DNA from: Theobroma cacao
Lineage: Eukaryota > Streptophyta > Magnoliopsida > Malvales > Malvaceae
Direction of reading: 5' to 3'
Assembly (NCBI RefSeq): GCF_000208745.1
Contig: NC_030850.1
Coordinates: 2,424,368 to 2,488,367, forward strand
DNA: 64,000 nucleotides
Shown in pieces: positions 39,567-51,219 of the stretch. Made by a program: the position numbers and the translations under genes. Each line of letters starts with the position of its first letter. The first letter of the stretch is position 1. The notes under the pieces were generated by a model. That model made no database searches. It saw nothing but the letters and a program-made list of their open reading frames with translations, and was not told the DNA's origin.

Positions 39567-40283
39567 CAGAGACGGTTAAACAAGTTCAAAGGCCTAAAGC
39601 GAAATATTTAAATGAGGCTTTTTTTATTGAAATTAAAAAAATTATTAAAATTTTATTCTTTTGACTTTTTGATATGTAAAATTTTTAATTAAACTTTTGC
39701 AATCAAGTTCTTCCAATATAATATAAACTCTAAATTAAAGTTAAAAAATATGTAAAGATTATAACAATAGTATTTAATTGTTGAATATTTATTGCAAATC
39801 GTAAATAAGGCTCACGACTTTATGAAAATAATAAGTTAAAAGAAGAAAGAGCAAATGAAAAAATAAGAATTCAAAAGTAGATATTATACATTGGAAAAAA
39901 AATTGGTTTTATATATAGAAAAAAAAATAGTTGTTGGAAATCATTAAATGAGTTGATTGGAAATAAAACAACTAAATGAGAAAAAAATAGTTGTTGGATA
40001 TTAAATATATATGACCGTTAGTTGATTGAAATAAGAGAACATAATTGAAAATTAATAGCATTTTAAAAATAAAAAAGTGATAAAAATTTGAGATTTATTA
40101 GGCATATAATTAGAAAAGTGAAAGAACAAATAATTTTATTAATTTTTTTTACTTATATATATTTAATATAATTAATTATGTTATAATTATTATAAAATTA
40201 TAAATCTTTCCTAAATTTATAGCTTCCCCAAATTGGGGGCCTAAAGCCCTTGCTTGGGTGGTTTCACCCAAGGGTCGGCTCTG
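39567..40283. mobile_element. hAT-like non-autonomous element, copy 1
   Basis: The element runs from CAGAGACGGTTAAACAAGTT to CAAGGGTCGGCTCTG; its ends are short imperfect inverted repeats (CAGAGACGG against CAGAGCCGA). It is flanked by 8-bp direct repeats AGTTCAGT (39559-39566) and AGTTTAGT (40284-40291), which differ at one base. Eight-base duplications are typical of hAT transposons. The inside is AT-rich with no useful open frame. Confidence 0.7.
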
Positions 40284-41110
40284 AGTTTAGTCTCGTGGTG
40301 GAAGAAGGAATAAGAAAGGTGGATGAAGAAGTGCTCATGTGAGGAACGGAGACAAAATAAAATTATCAAAAGGAATGGTAGTTGGTCTTTGAAAAAAATA
40401 AAGATAGATTTAAAATCTAATTTAAAAATATAAAATGATGCCTTAGGTTAGTTTAACCTATCTTTATTTTTCAGATTTTTTATTTAATCATTTTAAGTAT
40501 GAGCTTGCTCTTCTATTTATGTATACTTATAAATGGTACTACTATTAATATTATTAAAATATTTACTATTTATTTTTAAAAAATAAAAAAATTCATTGGT
40601 CAAAAAACTCAAGACAAAAAAAAATTTTTAAAAACTCTTTGAATAATGTTTTTATTATTTATGTGATAATCGTAAGTATTATTATTTTTAATATTTATAG
40701 GTTTAGGGTAAAAATAAATATTTAGTAATTATATATATTTTAATATATTTAATAAATATTAAAATATTATTATTATATTATTATTTATTATTTTAAGGGA
40801 TAAAGTTGAAAAGTTATAATTTTACATTAAAAAGAATGTAAGTTTATTCAACTTTATATTTTAATATATAAGAATAATTTTGTAAATTTATATTACATTC
40901 CTTATAAAATGCTTTCAAACTAAATATTACAATATAATTCTCTCAACAATCACATTCTCTGTAATCATTATCTTTCTATGTTATACCAAACGCTATAAAA
41001 TTATTTTTCTATCAATTGCATTTCCAACAATCACATACTCAACAAAATATCAAATACTACCTAATATACGTTACTAGTGTGAATGGTTTGTATCGAGCAA
41101 TAGCCAATAA

Positions 41111-42087
41111 GGGCAGCTCAATAAGTTCAAAGGCTTAAAGTAAAATATTCAAATGAGGCTTTTTTTATTAAAATTAAAAAAAGTTAAAATTTTATTCTTC
41201 TTGCTTTTTGAGATGCAAAAATTTTAATTAAACTTTTATAATCAAGTTCTCATAATATATTTTTTTTAATTGACAATATAACCAATCCATTTAATATTTC
41301 TTGAAATATTGTTGATCTTAAATAATATTTTATTAATTTTAATTTTGAGAAACTTATTTCTCATTAAGCAACACTTACTGGAATTGTTAACATTATTCTA
41401 AAAGCAATATATGCATTTGGAAAAGAATCGAGTCTTCTTATATGCTTAAGTATGTCAATTAAACTGTTTTATTATTGTATAATTTCTTTTAAATTTTTTA
41501 ACTTTGAAAATAAATATAAATTATCAATATCAAAATAGTTGTTATATTTTAAGGAACATTTAACATTAAGGTAATATTCTTCCAAATGAAGCACACAGCT
41601 TTATGAAGATAATAAAAGAACAGACTTGTTGTATATTTTTTGAAAAAAAATTGAAGTTAAAAGAAGAAAGAGCAAATGAGAAAGGAATATTTCAAAAGTA
41701 AATATTATACATTGAAAAAAAATAATTGGTTTTATATATAGAAAAAAAATAGCTGTTGGAAATCATTAAATGCGTTGATTGAAAATAAGAGAAATAAATG
41801 AGAAAAAAATAGTTATTAAAGATGATTAAATACATATAACTGTTAGTGTATTGCAAATAAGAGAATATAGTTGAGAATTAATAACATTCTATAAATAAGA
41901 AAGTAATAGAAAATTGAGATATATTAGGCACATAATTACAAAAGTGAAAGAACAAATAAATTTATTAATTTTTTTTTATATTTTTAAATATAATTGTTAT
42001 AAAATTATAAATCTTTTCTAACATTGGGACCTTCCCAAATTGGGGGCCTAGCCCTTGCTTGGGTGGCTTCACCCAAGGGCCGGCCTT
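41111..42087. mobile_element. hAT-like element, copy 2, with transposase relic
   Basis: It is closely similar to the 39.6-kb element at both ends (AAGTTCAAAGGC on the left, TTGCTTGGGTGGCTTCACCC on the right) and through much of the middle, but has about 260 extra bases. In the extra part, read on the minus strand at about 41284-41365, the translation KFLKIKINKILFKIN resembles the conserved C-terminal segment of hAT transposases and is decayed. Candidate 8-bp duplications are GCCAATAA (41103-41110) and GCTAATAA (42088-42095). Exact ends are uncertain by a few bases. Confidence 0.6.
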
Positions 42088-42095
42088 GCTAATAA

Positions 42096-45000
42096 CAAGG
42101 TCAGCTTGGCAGCACTTTATAAAAATTGACTATGTTTCGAATGTATCGATGGTGGGAATTCCCTTGCCCAAACATGGTCAGTGGAGGTCGTAGAAGCTCT
42201 GGCTGTTAGGCTTGTTTATAAACTCATCAAAAGAAAGGGTTGGAGTAAAGTTTTTGATTGAATTTGATAATTAAGTTGGAATTTATCCGAAGGCTTAAGA
42301 AATTAGAACTCGAAAATTGGAAAACAAAACTATTAAGAAAGACATCCGTTGCATGATTGACTAATTTCAAGATATCGCATGTTCAGTTGCTCCGAAGACA
42401 ATGAACATATGTTATTCTTTTGATTGATTTGTTCATCCGTTGTTAAGCTTGCTCAATTTGTAAGTTTTATTTCGTTGGGACTCTGCATTTTGTATTGAAA
42501 AACAAACACTAGACGGGCCCATAAAAAGGTCAGGTCTCGCTTCAAATTATGCGCTACCAAAGGCTGGATGACCAACAAGAGCCCTTGGACTGCAAAGCCG
42601 AGCTATAAAATATTGAGTATACAGGCCCAACTTCTTTCTTGATTAATTATAGATTCCTATTTTGAGGTGCATGTAAGAAAGTGGTGGTCCTCTTTCTCCT
42701 TTTGAAGCCCAGCCCAACTGAAAGGGAGGAAGAAAAGATAAAAAAAAAAAAAAACCTGGTAATGGCTTCCCAAGTTTACATCATAAGAAGAGCTAAGGAG
42801 GAATGAACATTTGAATATTCTTAAAGCTCAACTCTCTTAAAAGAAGTAGTAACATCTATTAGGTCAAATCAAGATTGATTTTTGATGATCAATTCTCTAA
42901 CCCAGACAGATTTGAATTAAAGTTAGGTGAGATTACTTGAGATATCTTGATACTTATATATGATCCACACACATCCATAGTTGGGGCACCATGATTCCAC
43001 CTTAAATAAACTGTACCATCTTCAGCACTATGGTATCACATTGTTAACAGATATGCTTGAAAATTAGTTTTTTCCTGGCGCAATAGAAAGAAGAATTAAA
43101 GTTGGTTGAGAAGGATTTATATGTTAATGGGATATCCAAAAAAAAACCCTACACTTAGCACAATCTCAAATAAAGAGGCATTCAACCCACCCTCAAACAC
43201 TTTTTATTTTATTCTAATGGCATGTCCTTCTAGAAAAGGAAAAAATTAAAGAGTCAATTTCAAATTTTTACACATAAAAAAGTCAAATTCGAATCTCTTT
43301 CTATTTTTATTAAAAAATACTTTAATAGGGAAAAAAAAATTCAGAGGGTCCGTACGGCGAACGCATGCTTCAACTTGCGAATTTTTATAGCTGAAGCCCA
43401 CGAGGTTTTGTCTGCGTGAGACCAAATTAAAACCCTAAATGGAAAAGTCGGCACCTCTCATCTCTGTTAAAAATTTAGCTGGCCCTTTTGAAGAATATAA
43501 TAGACAGTGTATCTTTGTCGTAAGTCATGATTCCAATTGAGGTATCAAAAGTAGGTCAAATTACTGGTGATATGGGCTTGACCTTAAAACTAACTTAACG
43601 ATCGATCCACCACTATTTCTCAGCGCACGTGGGGACCAAAAGCCAATCAAGATTTTTATTTATATTTCCTTTTTGTGCTTTAAATTTTAGGTGTTCATGC
43701 AGTACAGCTTTATAATTTTATATTTACCGGTGTATATAGTCTGCATTTTACTGTGATTAGCAAGGATGACCACATGGGCGCCCATCATTCTTTCATTCTA
43801 TCTTCAACTTCCTTCTTTTATTTTATTTTTTAATGGGCAATATTTTGAGATTTCACATTTGAAAGATGCCTTTTAGATTGAATTTTTTTAATTATATAAA
43901 GATAAATATTAACCGAATTAATTCAATCTGTCAAAATATACAAATTACTCAAACATTTAATCTCAGGAATTTTTTATATATATATATATAAAAAGCTTAA
44001 GTTCCTTATCATTAATCTTAGGAATATAATTTCAAAACTCAAACATCGTCATTCTAACTAAATATCAACAGTAATTTCCGTTGATTAAGGATATCATTTT
44101 TCCCAAGTTTCATTGGTTAATTTATTTACAGTAAGAAAAATATGTTAAAATTTTCAATTATTCAATTGATTTTTTAGAAATTTGAATGTAATTAATTATT
44201 AAGAAAATTCAACACCAATACCATACCATATACATGCACTAAGGTTAAGTAATTAAGATTATAAAGATGAATAATTAACACCCATATCGAGATATTTTCA
44301 GCAACTTAGTATGCGCTAAGGAGATATTATTTCACAATTCTAGAAGATAAATGGTATAAGATCCTTTGATATTGGAGATGCTGTTAGAATTTAGGGATGT
44401 CACAAACAGTTATTCGTGACAAAAGGTACGGTCCAAACATCAAAAGAATCAGTCTAGTTCTCCTATTCGCGACAGCCAAAAGCGCAAAAAATTATATTGT
44501 CCTCTCTTTTTTTTCTGAAATGGCAAGCTCAAAGTTGCTAGAAATGGCTGATGCCGACATGGGAGGATTTTATGTAAACATGCGTGACTGTTCCGCTGTG
44601 TGTATTTTGGGATCAATTCCAGTTCTAATTTGGACCATTGCTTGAGGGAAGGGCTGTCTAACCAACTTTAGGAGAGTGGGTATTTGCCATTTTCTTTTTT
44701 GCTTTCTAAAGAAAGGTTATTCTTATCCCGATTTTATCCATCCCCACAGTTGAAAAAAAATAAATAAAAATACAGTCTCTTAATTTTACTGTAAATGATA
44801 TTTCTTTTCTTTCTCATTCCTTTTGTGGTGAAACCCATAAGGGCTTTCTTTTTTAATATGGGATAAGATATTGAAATACTAATTGATTAATTATACGAAA
44901 AAGCTACAATACAAGAAAGCTGTTGATGAATAGATTTTCTGAATTTTGCTTCACTTAATTTCATTTACACACATTGACTGATTTCAAATTCTTTTCACTC

Positions 45001-45121
45001 CTCATTTTCAGTTTATATATATCCAACCACACTCATCATTGAGTGAGCAGAGATATATTCCAGACGTATTTGGGCGAGTGAGGGTAGGGGAAAAGAATAG
45101 GAAAAGGGCAAAAAAGTTCAA
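42096..45121. other. AT-rich spacer before the CEP cluster
   Basis: No gene supported. The 82-codon open frame at 44397-44645 has no signal or family resemblance. There is a TA-rich simple repeat near 43976-43992. Confidence 0.4.
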
Positions 45122-45406
45122 TTAATTTTTGATGGAATGCCCAACTCCCGGACTGTGACCTGGTGATGTGGGTCGAAAGTCATCAATATTTTCCGCCTTG
45201 CTGGTTTGCTCTTGGCCTGAACCAGTGCTGCTATGACTTCCATTCTTTGTCATCTTCAAAGTGTTCTGATCAGCTCGTTGCCTTGAGCATTTCTTGCACG
45301 ACTTGCTCCTCAAATGCCTTCCTTCAATATTATACACAAATATTTCCTGACATAGTATCAGAACAAGGAGGAGAACACAAACATTTTTGAGCCTGTAACT
45401 CACCAT
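45122..45406 (-). CDS. CEP: CEP precursor 1
   Basis: A single-exon gene for 94 aa. I start at 45406 (MVSYRLKNVCVLLLVLILC) because the hydrophobic signal peptide follows at once; the upstream in-frame ATG at 45436 adds ten residues. After the signal comes IEGRHL, then a basic and serine-rich spacer. The CEP domain DFRPTSPGHSPGVGH is at residues 76-90 (45137-45181), followed by SIKN. CEPs are secreted, proteolytically trimmed to 15-residue hydroxyproline peptides and perceived by CEPR leucine-rich-repeat receptor kinases; they report nitrogen demand and restrain lateral root growth. It is the first of four minus-strand copies. The P-G-H-S-P-G-V-G-H core is intact, so the peptide should be functional. 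Confidence 0.92.
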   Translation of the reverse strand: MVSYRLKNVCVLLLVLILCQEIFVYNIEGRHLRSKSCKKCSRQRADQNTLKMTKNGSHSSTGSGQEQTSKAENIDDFRPTSPGHSPGVGHSIKN

Positions 45407-45492
45407 TATGGAAAGGAATGGAGGATACAGAGGCACAACGCAACACTAAGAGATATGTTTTGAGTGATTAAGGGTTTAGTAAAGGACTGTGG

Positions 45493-45500
45493 TATTTAAA
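45493..45500 (-). promoter_or_regulatory. TATA box of CEP precursor 1
   Basis: TTTAAATA on the minus strand lies about 90 bases before the chosen ATG. Confidence 0.45.
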
Positions 45501-45546
45501 GCCTTGCTTGGCAAGTTGTGGTATTGAGGATTTTAATTAGAGACAT

Positions 45547-45562
45547 CGGCATGTGAGGCCCT
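45547..45562. promoter_or_regulatory. Block shared upstream of CEP genes
   Basis: CGGCATGTGAGGCCCT lies about 140 bases upstream of the first CEP start. The same 16 bases occur at 48693-48708, and an interrupted version (GCATGTG, six extra bases, then AGGCCC) lies at 51111-51129 upstream of the second CEP gene. Confidence 0.4.
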
Positions 45563-48500
45563 CCTTACCAGTTGGAGGATGCCACTAAAATGGAAATAAC
45601 AAAAGAGAAAGTACATTGGACGGCTTATATTAATGTTTAAGCCCAACCTCTCATGAACAGAAAAGTGAACACATTTTTGCTACGCCATGTTCTCTATGTT
45701 TTCCTTCCCTCCATATGCTTTCTGTTCTTTGGAAAATAAAAAAGAAAGCAATATGCAAGTACTGCAAGAAGAGATAATTAATAGTATTTATAAAGTACCA
45801 CTCACGAAATTAACTAATGCTATACTTTTTCTTGTATATATGAATCGAACAAAACCTTATTAAATACAACTAGAAGAAAAAAAGTCCCCTTGAGTCAGTG
45901 AATAACCCTACAAAGACATTAATTACTGTTTTGATCCACAAGAGAGAATATATTTTAATTATACAGTTTTTTTTATAAAAATAAATTATTATTTTTTGGT
46001 AAATGAAATATTATATTAAGACATAATACTCAAAAAGGTACTTAAACTATTTGAAAAAAATTAAATAACTTTTTATTTTTTATTTATGTTGAATCGAATT
46101 CTTATATTTATAATTTGTGTCAAATAAATTTTTATAATTAATGGTGGACAAAATGCCACTTGTTATTTTTTTATACCATGCAATGTTGACGTGGCATGTT
46201 GATATGTAATAACGGATGATGATGTGATATGATAATATAATCATATGATATTTTTTACTATTCACATCAGTACCACATAAGTATAAAATGTTAATTAGTA
46301 AACTGTTAGTTATATGTGCTTATTTGATCCATAATACAAATATGGGAACTTGATTAAATGTAATAGAAAAATAAATATATTTTTTATTTTTTAAAAATAA
46401 TTTAGAGACTTTTAAAGCATTATGCTTATATTCAAATATGGTATATACAAAAATCAAATTCGTTAAAACTAATCCTGTTATAACAATTACAATAACAAAA
46501 GTTCAAACCAAATTGAAAAACAACATAGATACAAAAGACCAACATTCATTATTGTCATGGTTCACATTAACCTAAAAAGTATTGTTCGTTAGTGTAAACT
46601 CTTAAATGTCCAATCTCACTCTACTACATAGCTAATGTATATTAATAACTCCCTTTTGAGACCATAACATCTTCTCTTGATGTAGGATTCATGGCTCCCA
46701 TTGAGACCATGACATCTTCCCTGATATAGGATAATGACTCCATGCTGGAACCATGACATCTTTCCTTATTTTAACAAAGGTTCATTATTTTTAGTAGTAC
46801 ATCACTAATTACCCAGAACTTGTTTTGATATCAACACAAAACACTAAAATCATGAATTTAAAACATAACCACTATTTTAAAATAAAATTGTGACCTAAAT
46901 TTTCCATAACAGAAAATTAGTACAAGTAGCATTTTAACCCAAATCAACACCAAGCCAATCCTTTCTATCCACACCCATTTTTGCAAGAGTATCAATACAA
47001 TGGTTAGTTTTTCTGAAAATATTTCAAAAAAGAACATAACCAATAATATCACGTAACATATTAATTAAAATAATTTTCATAACATCCAAAACTTTTTGCA
47101 AGAATTAAGTATCCAAAGAACAGCAACCGTTGAATCTGACTTAATGATTTCTTTCAAAGTCAAAACGAGTTGGAAGAGATTTTCAAAACCATTTCAATAG
47201 CATACAACTCAGCATAATTTGAATCAAACCCACCAAGCAGATCACAAAACAAAGTAATGATAATACTTTCAGAATTTCTCAAAATACTTCCGCAGCTTGA
47301 GAGAATAAACCTTTCGTTAATTGAAGTGTCAACATTTAAAATAAATTATTAAATATACTATTCAAGTAGGAGTAATGTTATTTTAACACTCCCAAGTGGT
47401 ACAAAGGTATTAAATAACAAATTAATTATAAAATATATCTTTTCTGAATAACCGAACCCTATATAATTATGGGATGCTTTGAGATTTCTCCTCCAATGCA
47501 ACTATTCTTTCTATAAACACTCACACTTACGCAATGATGACATGCTTATGCATATGTGTGCGTGAAGAAGTATACTATATCTCGCATATCTCATATATCT
47601 GACCATGTAGAGTTATTATAGACCTGAAAGGCTAAAACCTAGCTAGGACATTTCACACAGCTAGCTCTCTATGGACTTTGGTTGTCAACCACGTACATCG
47701 ATTCTCAAATCCTCGACAATCCGTCCTACCCTCCAAAGGGCTCAAAGGTTGCATACCAGGGTTTTAAAAAAATGGGAGAAATTTGTACTTAAAATCTTAT
47801 TCCTCATGCGCCTGCCCACTAGCAATTCCACTAAACAACACTGTTTATTTGGCCGGTTGCAGTTTGGACCTTTATATTGTTTAAGGCTGCGGGGCTAACT
47901 CTTTTGCAGTAGGTCCAAACTTTGAAAAATGGTAATGGCTCGGCCCCAACGTGATCATTAGCCACTAAAAGCACAAAATTTCCCTCGCAGTTAAAGGAAA
48001 AAAAGGTATTCGAACTAATTAAAAAACTCTTAAGGACGGCCTTTCCTTAGCTTTTGGAGGGTATCTGCCAGTTGCCACTTTGTATACAATATAACATCTT
48101 TTTTACAGCCAAAAAGAAATAGTGTAGTTACTGATTATTTTATGGAATCATTTGGGGTTGGTCGAAGATTCCTTAAAATCTTTAGCATTTTTCTTATTTT
48201 CCTACGAGTGCTTTCTGAAAGAAAAAAAGCTTTCTTTCATTTTGCTTTCTTCGTTGTTGAAGAAAAAGTTGCAAGTTAGTAATACATTAATATCTTTCGA
48301 CCCGAAAGGCAAATCCTTCATTGAGCTCCTGTGCTTCTTTCGGTATTTTTAATTGTTTAACTCAACACTGTCCTAAAGTACTTTGCAAAGGAAGAGTGCG
48401 ACCCATTCCATATATTTTGATGGGGTTCAAATTAACTTAAAAGCTTCTTTGCCATGCAATGCAATTATGCCTTCACGTTTGCTTGTTTTTCAAATATACC

Positions 48501-48692
48501 CTTCATCTTGATTAAAATGGAAAGGAGCTTTAATAGCCATTGTTGTTTTCTGTTGACTCTTCCTTTATCTTTCTTTTTGTTATCATAAAGGCATAGTAGT
48601 TGCACCACTAAAAAAAATAAAAAAATAAAAAAACAGACAGACATATAGTAGCAGTTTGTCGGGAGGCTAAAAATAAAGAAGGAGAGATTTGA
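45563..48692. other. AT-rich spacer inside the CEP cluster
   Basis: No gene or CEP domain found on either strand. Low-complexity AT-rich DNA. Confidence 0.45.
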
Positions 48693-48738
48693 CGGCATGT
48701 GAGGCCCTTAATTCCCAAGCATCATAGAAGATTCCATA
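48693..48738. promoter_or_regulatory. Orphan CEP-upstream block
   Basis: CGGCATGTGAGGCCCT (48693-48708) matches the upstream block of CEP precursor 1 exactly. Six bases on, CCCAAGCATCA and GAAGATTCCATA (48714-48738) match 23 of 25 bases of the block at 51162-51186 upstream of CEP precursor 2. No CEP coding sequence lies downstream on the minus strand, so this looks like what is left of a lost gene copy. Confidence 0.4.
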
Positions 48739-50640
48739 AGCGATTTAAGCTGCATGTGAACTGAGTACAAGGGAGTAAATATAAAATGGACTCTGGCCAG
48801 CAGTTTGTCACTCCCTTTACATGGATTTTTTCCCAAGTTAAAACCCCAGACAAAGAGAAGACTTTCACAGCTTAGCATGCAAAGTTGTCAGGGAAATCAT
48901 GCACGGTTCATCCAACTGCACCACAATTACTTTTCCTTTCGTTTTCTCAGCTGTACAATGAATTCAAGGGTCGTTTCATTTTCTTAATCTCTTCCTCCTG
49001 TTTTAGTTAAGGGAAAAGACGTTGGTACTTGCAGTACTTTTCAGACGTGACAAGTTTTTAATTTCCTTTCATTTTCAGTATAAAATTTTCTGTGAGACAA
49101 AACGTGATTGGGTTTTGGGCAAAAACTGACTACTCAAGAATATTTTTAAACCCAAAAACTGATGTTAGTTCAATGTAAGCCTTGATGAAGTTCAAACTAT
49201 TAACATAATGACCACAATTTTCCATGTTTCTTGATTGAGATAAACTTCAGGTTTCATCAACAATGATTTTTGTAATTAATTCCACCGACTGGGCTTGTGT
49301 CAGTCTCGTTTAATTAAGCTAACAAAAGAAAACGAATGGAGATCAAAACGAATGGAGAAAAGATCAATATGTAAATGGTTAGAAAAATGTAGAAATTCTA
49401 AAACCTGTCTTTTGGATAAGCTTAAATTCATTTGGCCTACCCTATAGCATTCATTATGATGAATTTTCAAGGATAAATAACTTTCACCGTGTCAGTCTCA
49501 TTCACGGTTACAAAGGAAAACAAAGAGGTTGCATGGGCCATGCAAAATGTTGATTAGATGTATTAATTTGATCGTGTAATTCTCTCTTTACGACTTCATT
49601 TAATTTTTCTCTACATTGACTAAACGACCTTGTTTTCAGAAATTAGTCAAATCTTTTACATATTTTCTCTACTGTATCGGTGGCTTTTATTTTTATTTTC
49701 TGTTACACTAATGGCATAATATGTTGCCTATTACCCTCAACGGTTAATCCAATTGCTAAGAAAGGGAGTCTCCTTTCCCTGTAAACTAAAGTCAAGTTCG
49801 ATCTTTGTGAGAAGCATTTGGAGAATAAATCTTGAATGTACCTAACCGATGTCTTGATGCACCTTAAAATTGTTTGGAATGGAGATTAGGTTTAGATAAA
49901 ACTTGAAAATATCCTTTACGGTATTAACAAAAAAAAAATGTTGCTTATTTAAGTAAAGGCAATGCCAGTAAAAACTCACATGATTTCTAATGCCTAAGCT
50001 TGATTGTGGGAGTGAGCAATTTTCCTAGTTTAAGTATTAATGAAAATGACTTGCATAATACAGGAAATATCTTATTTCACTATAATCTGGCCCTGGTAGT
50101 TAACCCTAAATACAGTATACTTAAACTTTTTTTTTCTTTAATTTTACCAATTTGTAATTTCCTGAACTTAGTTGAGATGATTGGAGATTGGTGCTTTGCT
50201 TTGTATTATGTCATACAAAGATTCCTGAACTTAGTTGAGATCATTTATGTCAAAGTTTTCATCTTCAGCTGGGTTGACTATTGCATCATATCATTTCATT
50301 CACTCCGCAGAAGTATATAGACTTCATTCCTTACCGTCGTTTCTTTATAAATATTGCATGCATATATAAGCAACATATAATTAAATTTTTACGTTTTGGG
50401 GATTATATACTTAGAGCAATGTACTTAAAATAAGCTATAAATGACAATGCTGCCGCTTAATTATACAAGTTCAGAATGCTAACTTTCTTCACAAAGACCG
50501 AAATTAATCGCAAACTTTTTATTGAAAGTAGAGATACAAGTTCAAGCAATAACACACGAGAAATGAAAAAAAAAAAAACAAACTGCCTATAATATCAACT
50601 ACGAGGCCACAACAATTACAAACGTAGTCTTAGTGATTCA
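48739..50640. other. Spacer inside the CEP cluster
   Basis: No gene. At 49529-49545 is the 17-base palindrome TTGCATGGGCCATGCAA, which also occurs upstream of CEP precursor 4. A 20-base phrase CCTGAACTTAGTTGAGAT is repeated at about 50161 and 50223. Confidence 0.4.
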
Positions 50641-50913
50641 TTAATGGCCGACGCCAGGGCTATGTCCTGGTGTTGTGGGTCGAAAAGCGTCTACATTTTC
50701 TTCTAAGGAGCTGAAAACATGATGCAAGGGGCTGGGGTTGGCTACGTTCTTCCCGGCGGGTCTTGCATGAATGCTCTTCCCGTCAGGACTCAATAATTTG
50801 GCACTCTCTATATTTTTCTTCAGTTCCAAACTCCTACCCTCGGTAAAGAGAAGTTCTCGGGACAAAATAAGTATTAGTAGAAAAAACAAACAGTTACACC
50901 TGACATTGGCCAT
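50641..50913 (-). CDS. CEP: CEP precursor 2
   Basis: A single exon, 90 aa, starting at MANVRCNCLFFLLILILS. The open frame extends upstream to 51219, but that part crosses the TATA box and is not expected to be translated. The signal peptide is followed by TEGRSLEL and a spacer. The CEP domain AFRPTTPGHSPGVGH forms the last 15 residues (76-90, 50644-50688), so the stop codon directly follows the hormone and no C-terminal trimming is needed. Alanine replaces the usual first aspartate of the mature peptide. Confidence 0.92.
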   Translation of the reverse strand: MANVRCNCLFFLLILILSRELLFTEGRSLELKKNIESAKLLSPDGKSIHARPAGKNVANPSPLHHVFSSLEENVDAFRPTTPGHSPGVGH

Positions 50914-51022
50914 AGCAAGAGTACTGATGAAGTTACAAAATATTTTTAGAGTGCTAGTCTTGCGAACTAAACTAAAACCAGCAATGGAGGAAGCTGTGGT
51001 TGGATCCACCCCAATATGTAAG

Positions 51023-51035
51023 GTATTTATAGAGT
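51023..51035 (-). promoter_or_regulatory. TATA box of CEP precursor 2
   Basis: CTCTATAAATACC on the minus strand, about 115 bases before the ATG. Confidence 0.6.
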
Positions 51036-51110
51036 ACAAAAGGCTAGGGAAAAGGGGGAAAAAAAAACAAAAGAGTGTAGGAAGCCAGAGAGAGGGATAG
51101 AAGTGTGCAG

Positions 51111-51186
51111 CATGTGCCTTGAGAGGCCCCAAATGCAAGGCATTGTTTAGAGGTGAATTGTCCCAAGCATCAAGGAAGATTCCATA
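51111..51186. promoter_or_regulatory. CEP-upstream block, copy at CEP precursor 2
   Basis: GCATGTG, AGGCCC and then CCCAAGCATCAAGGAAGATT (51162-51181) stand in the same order as in the orphan copy at 48.7 kb. They lie about 200-275 bases upstream of the start codon. Confidence 0.4.
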
Positions 51187-51219
51187 GTCTAAGCTAGCTG
51201 AACACATATATATATACAC

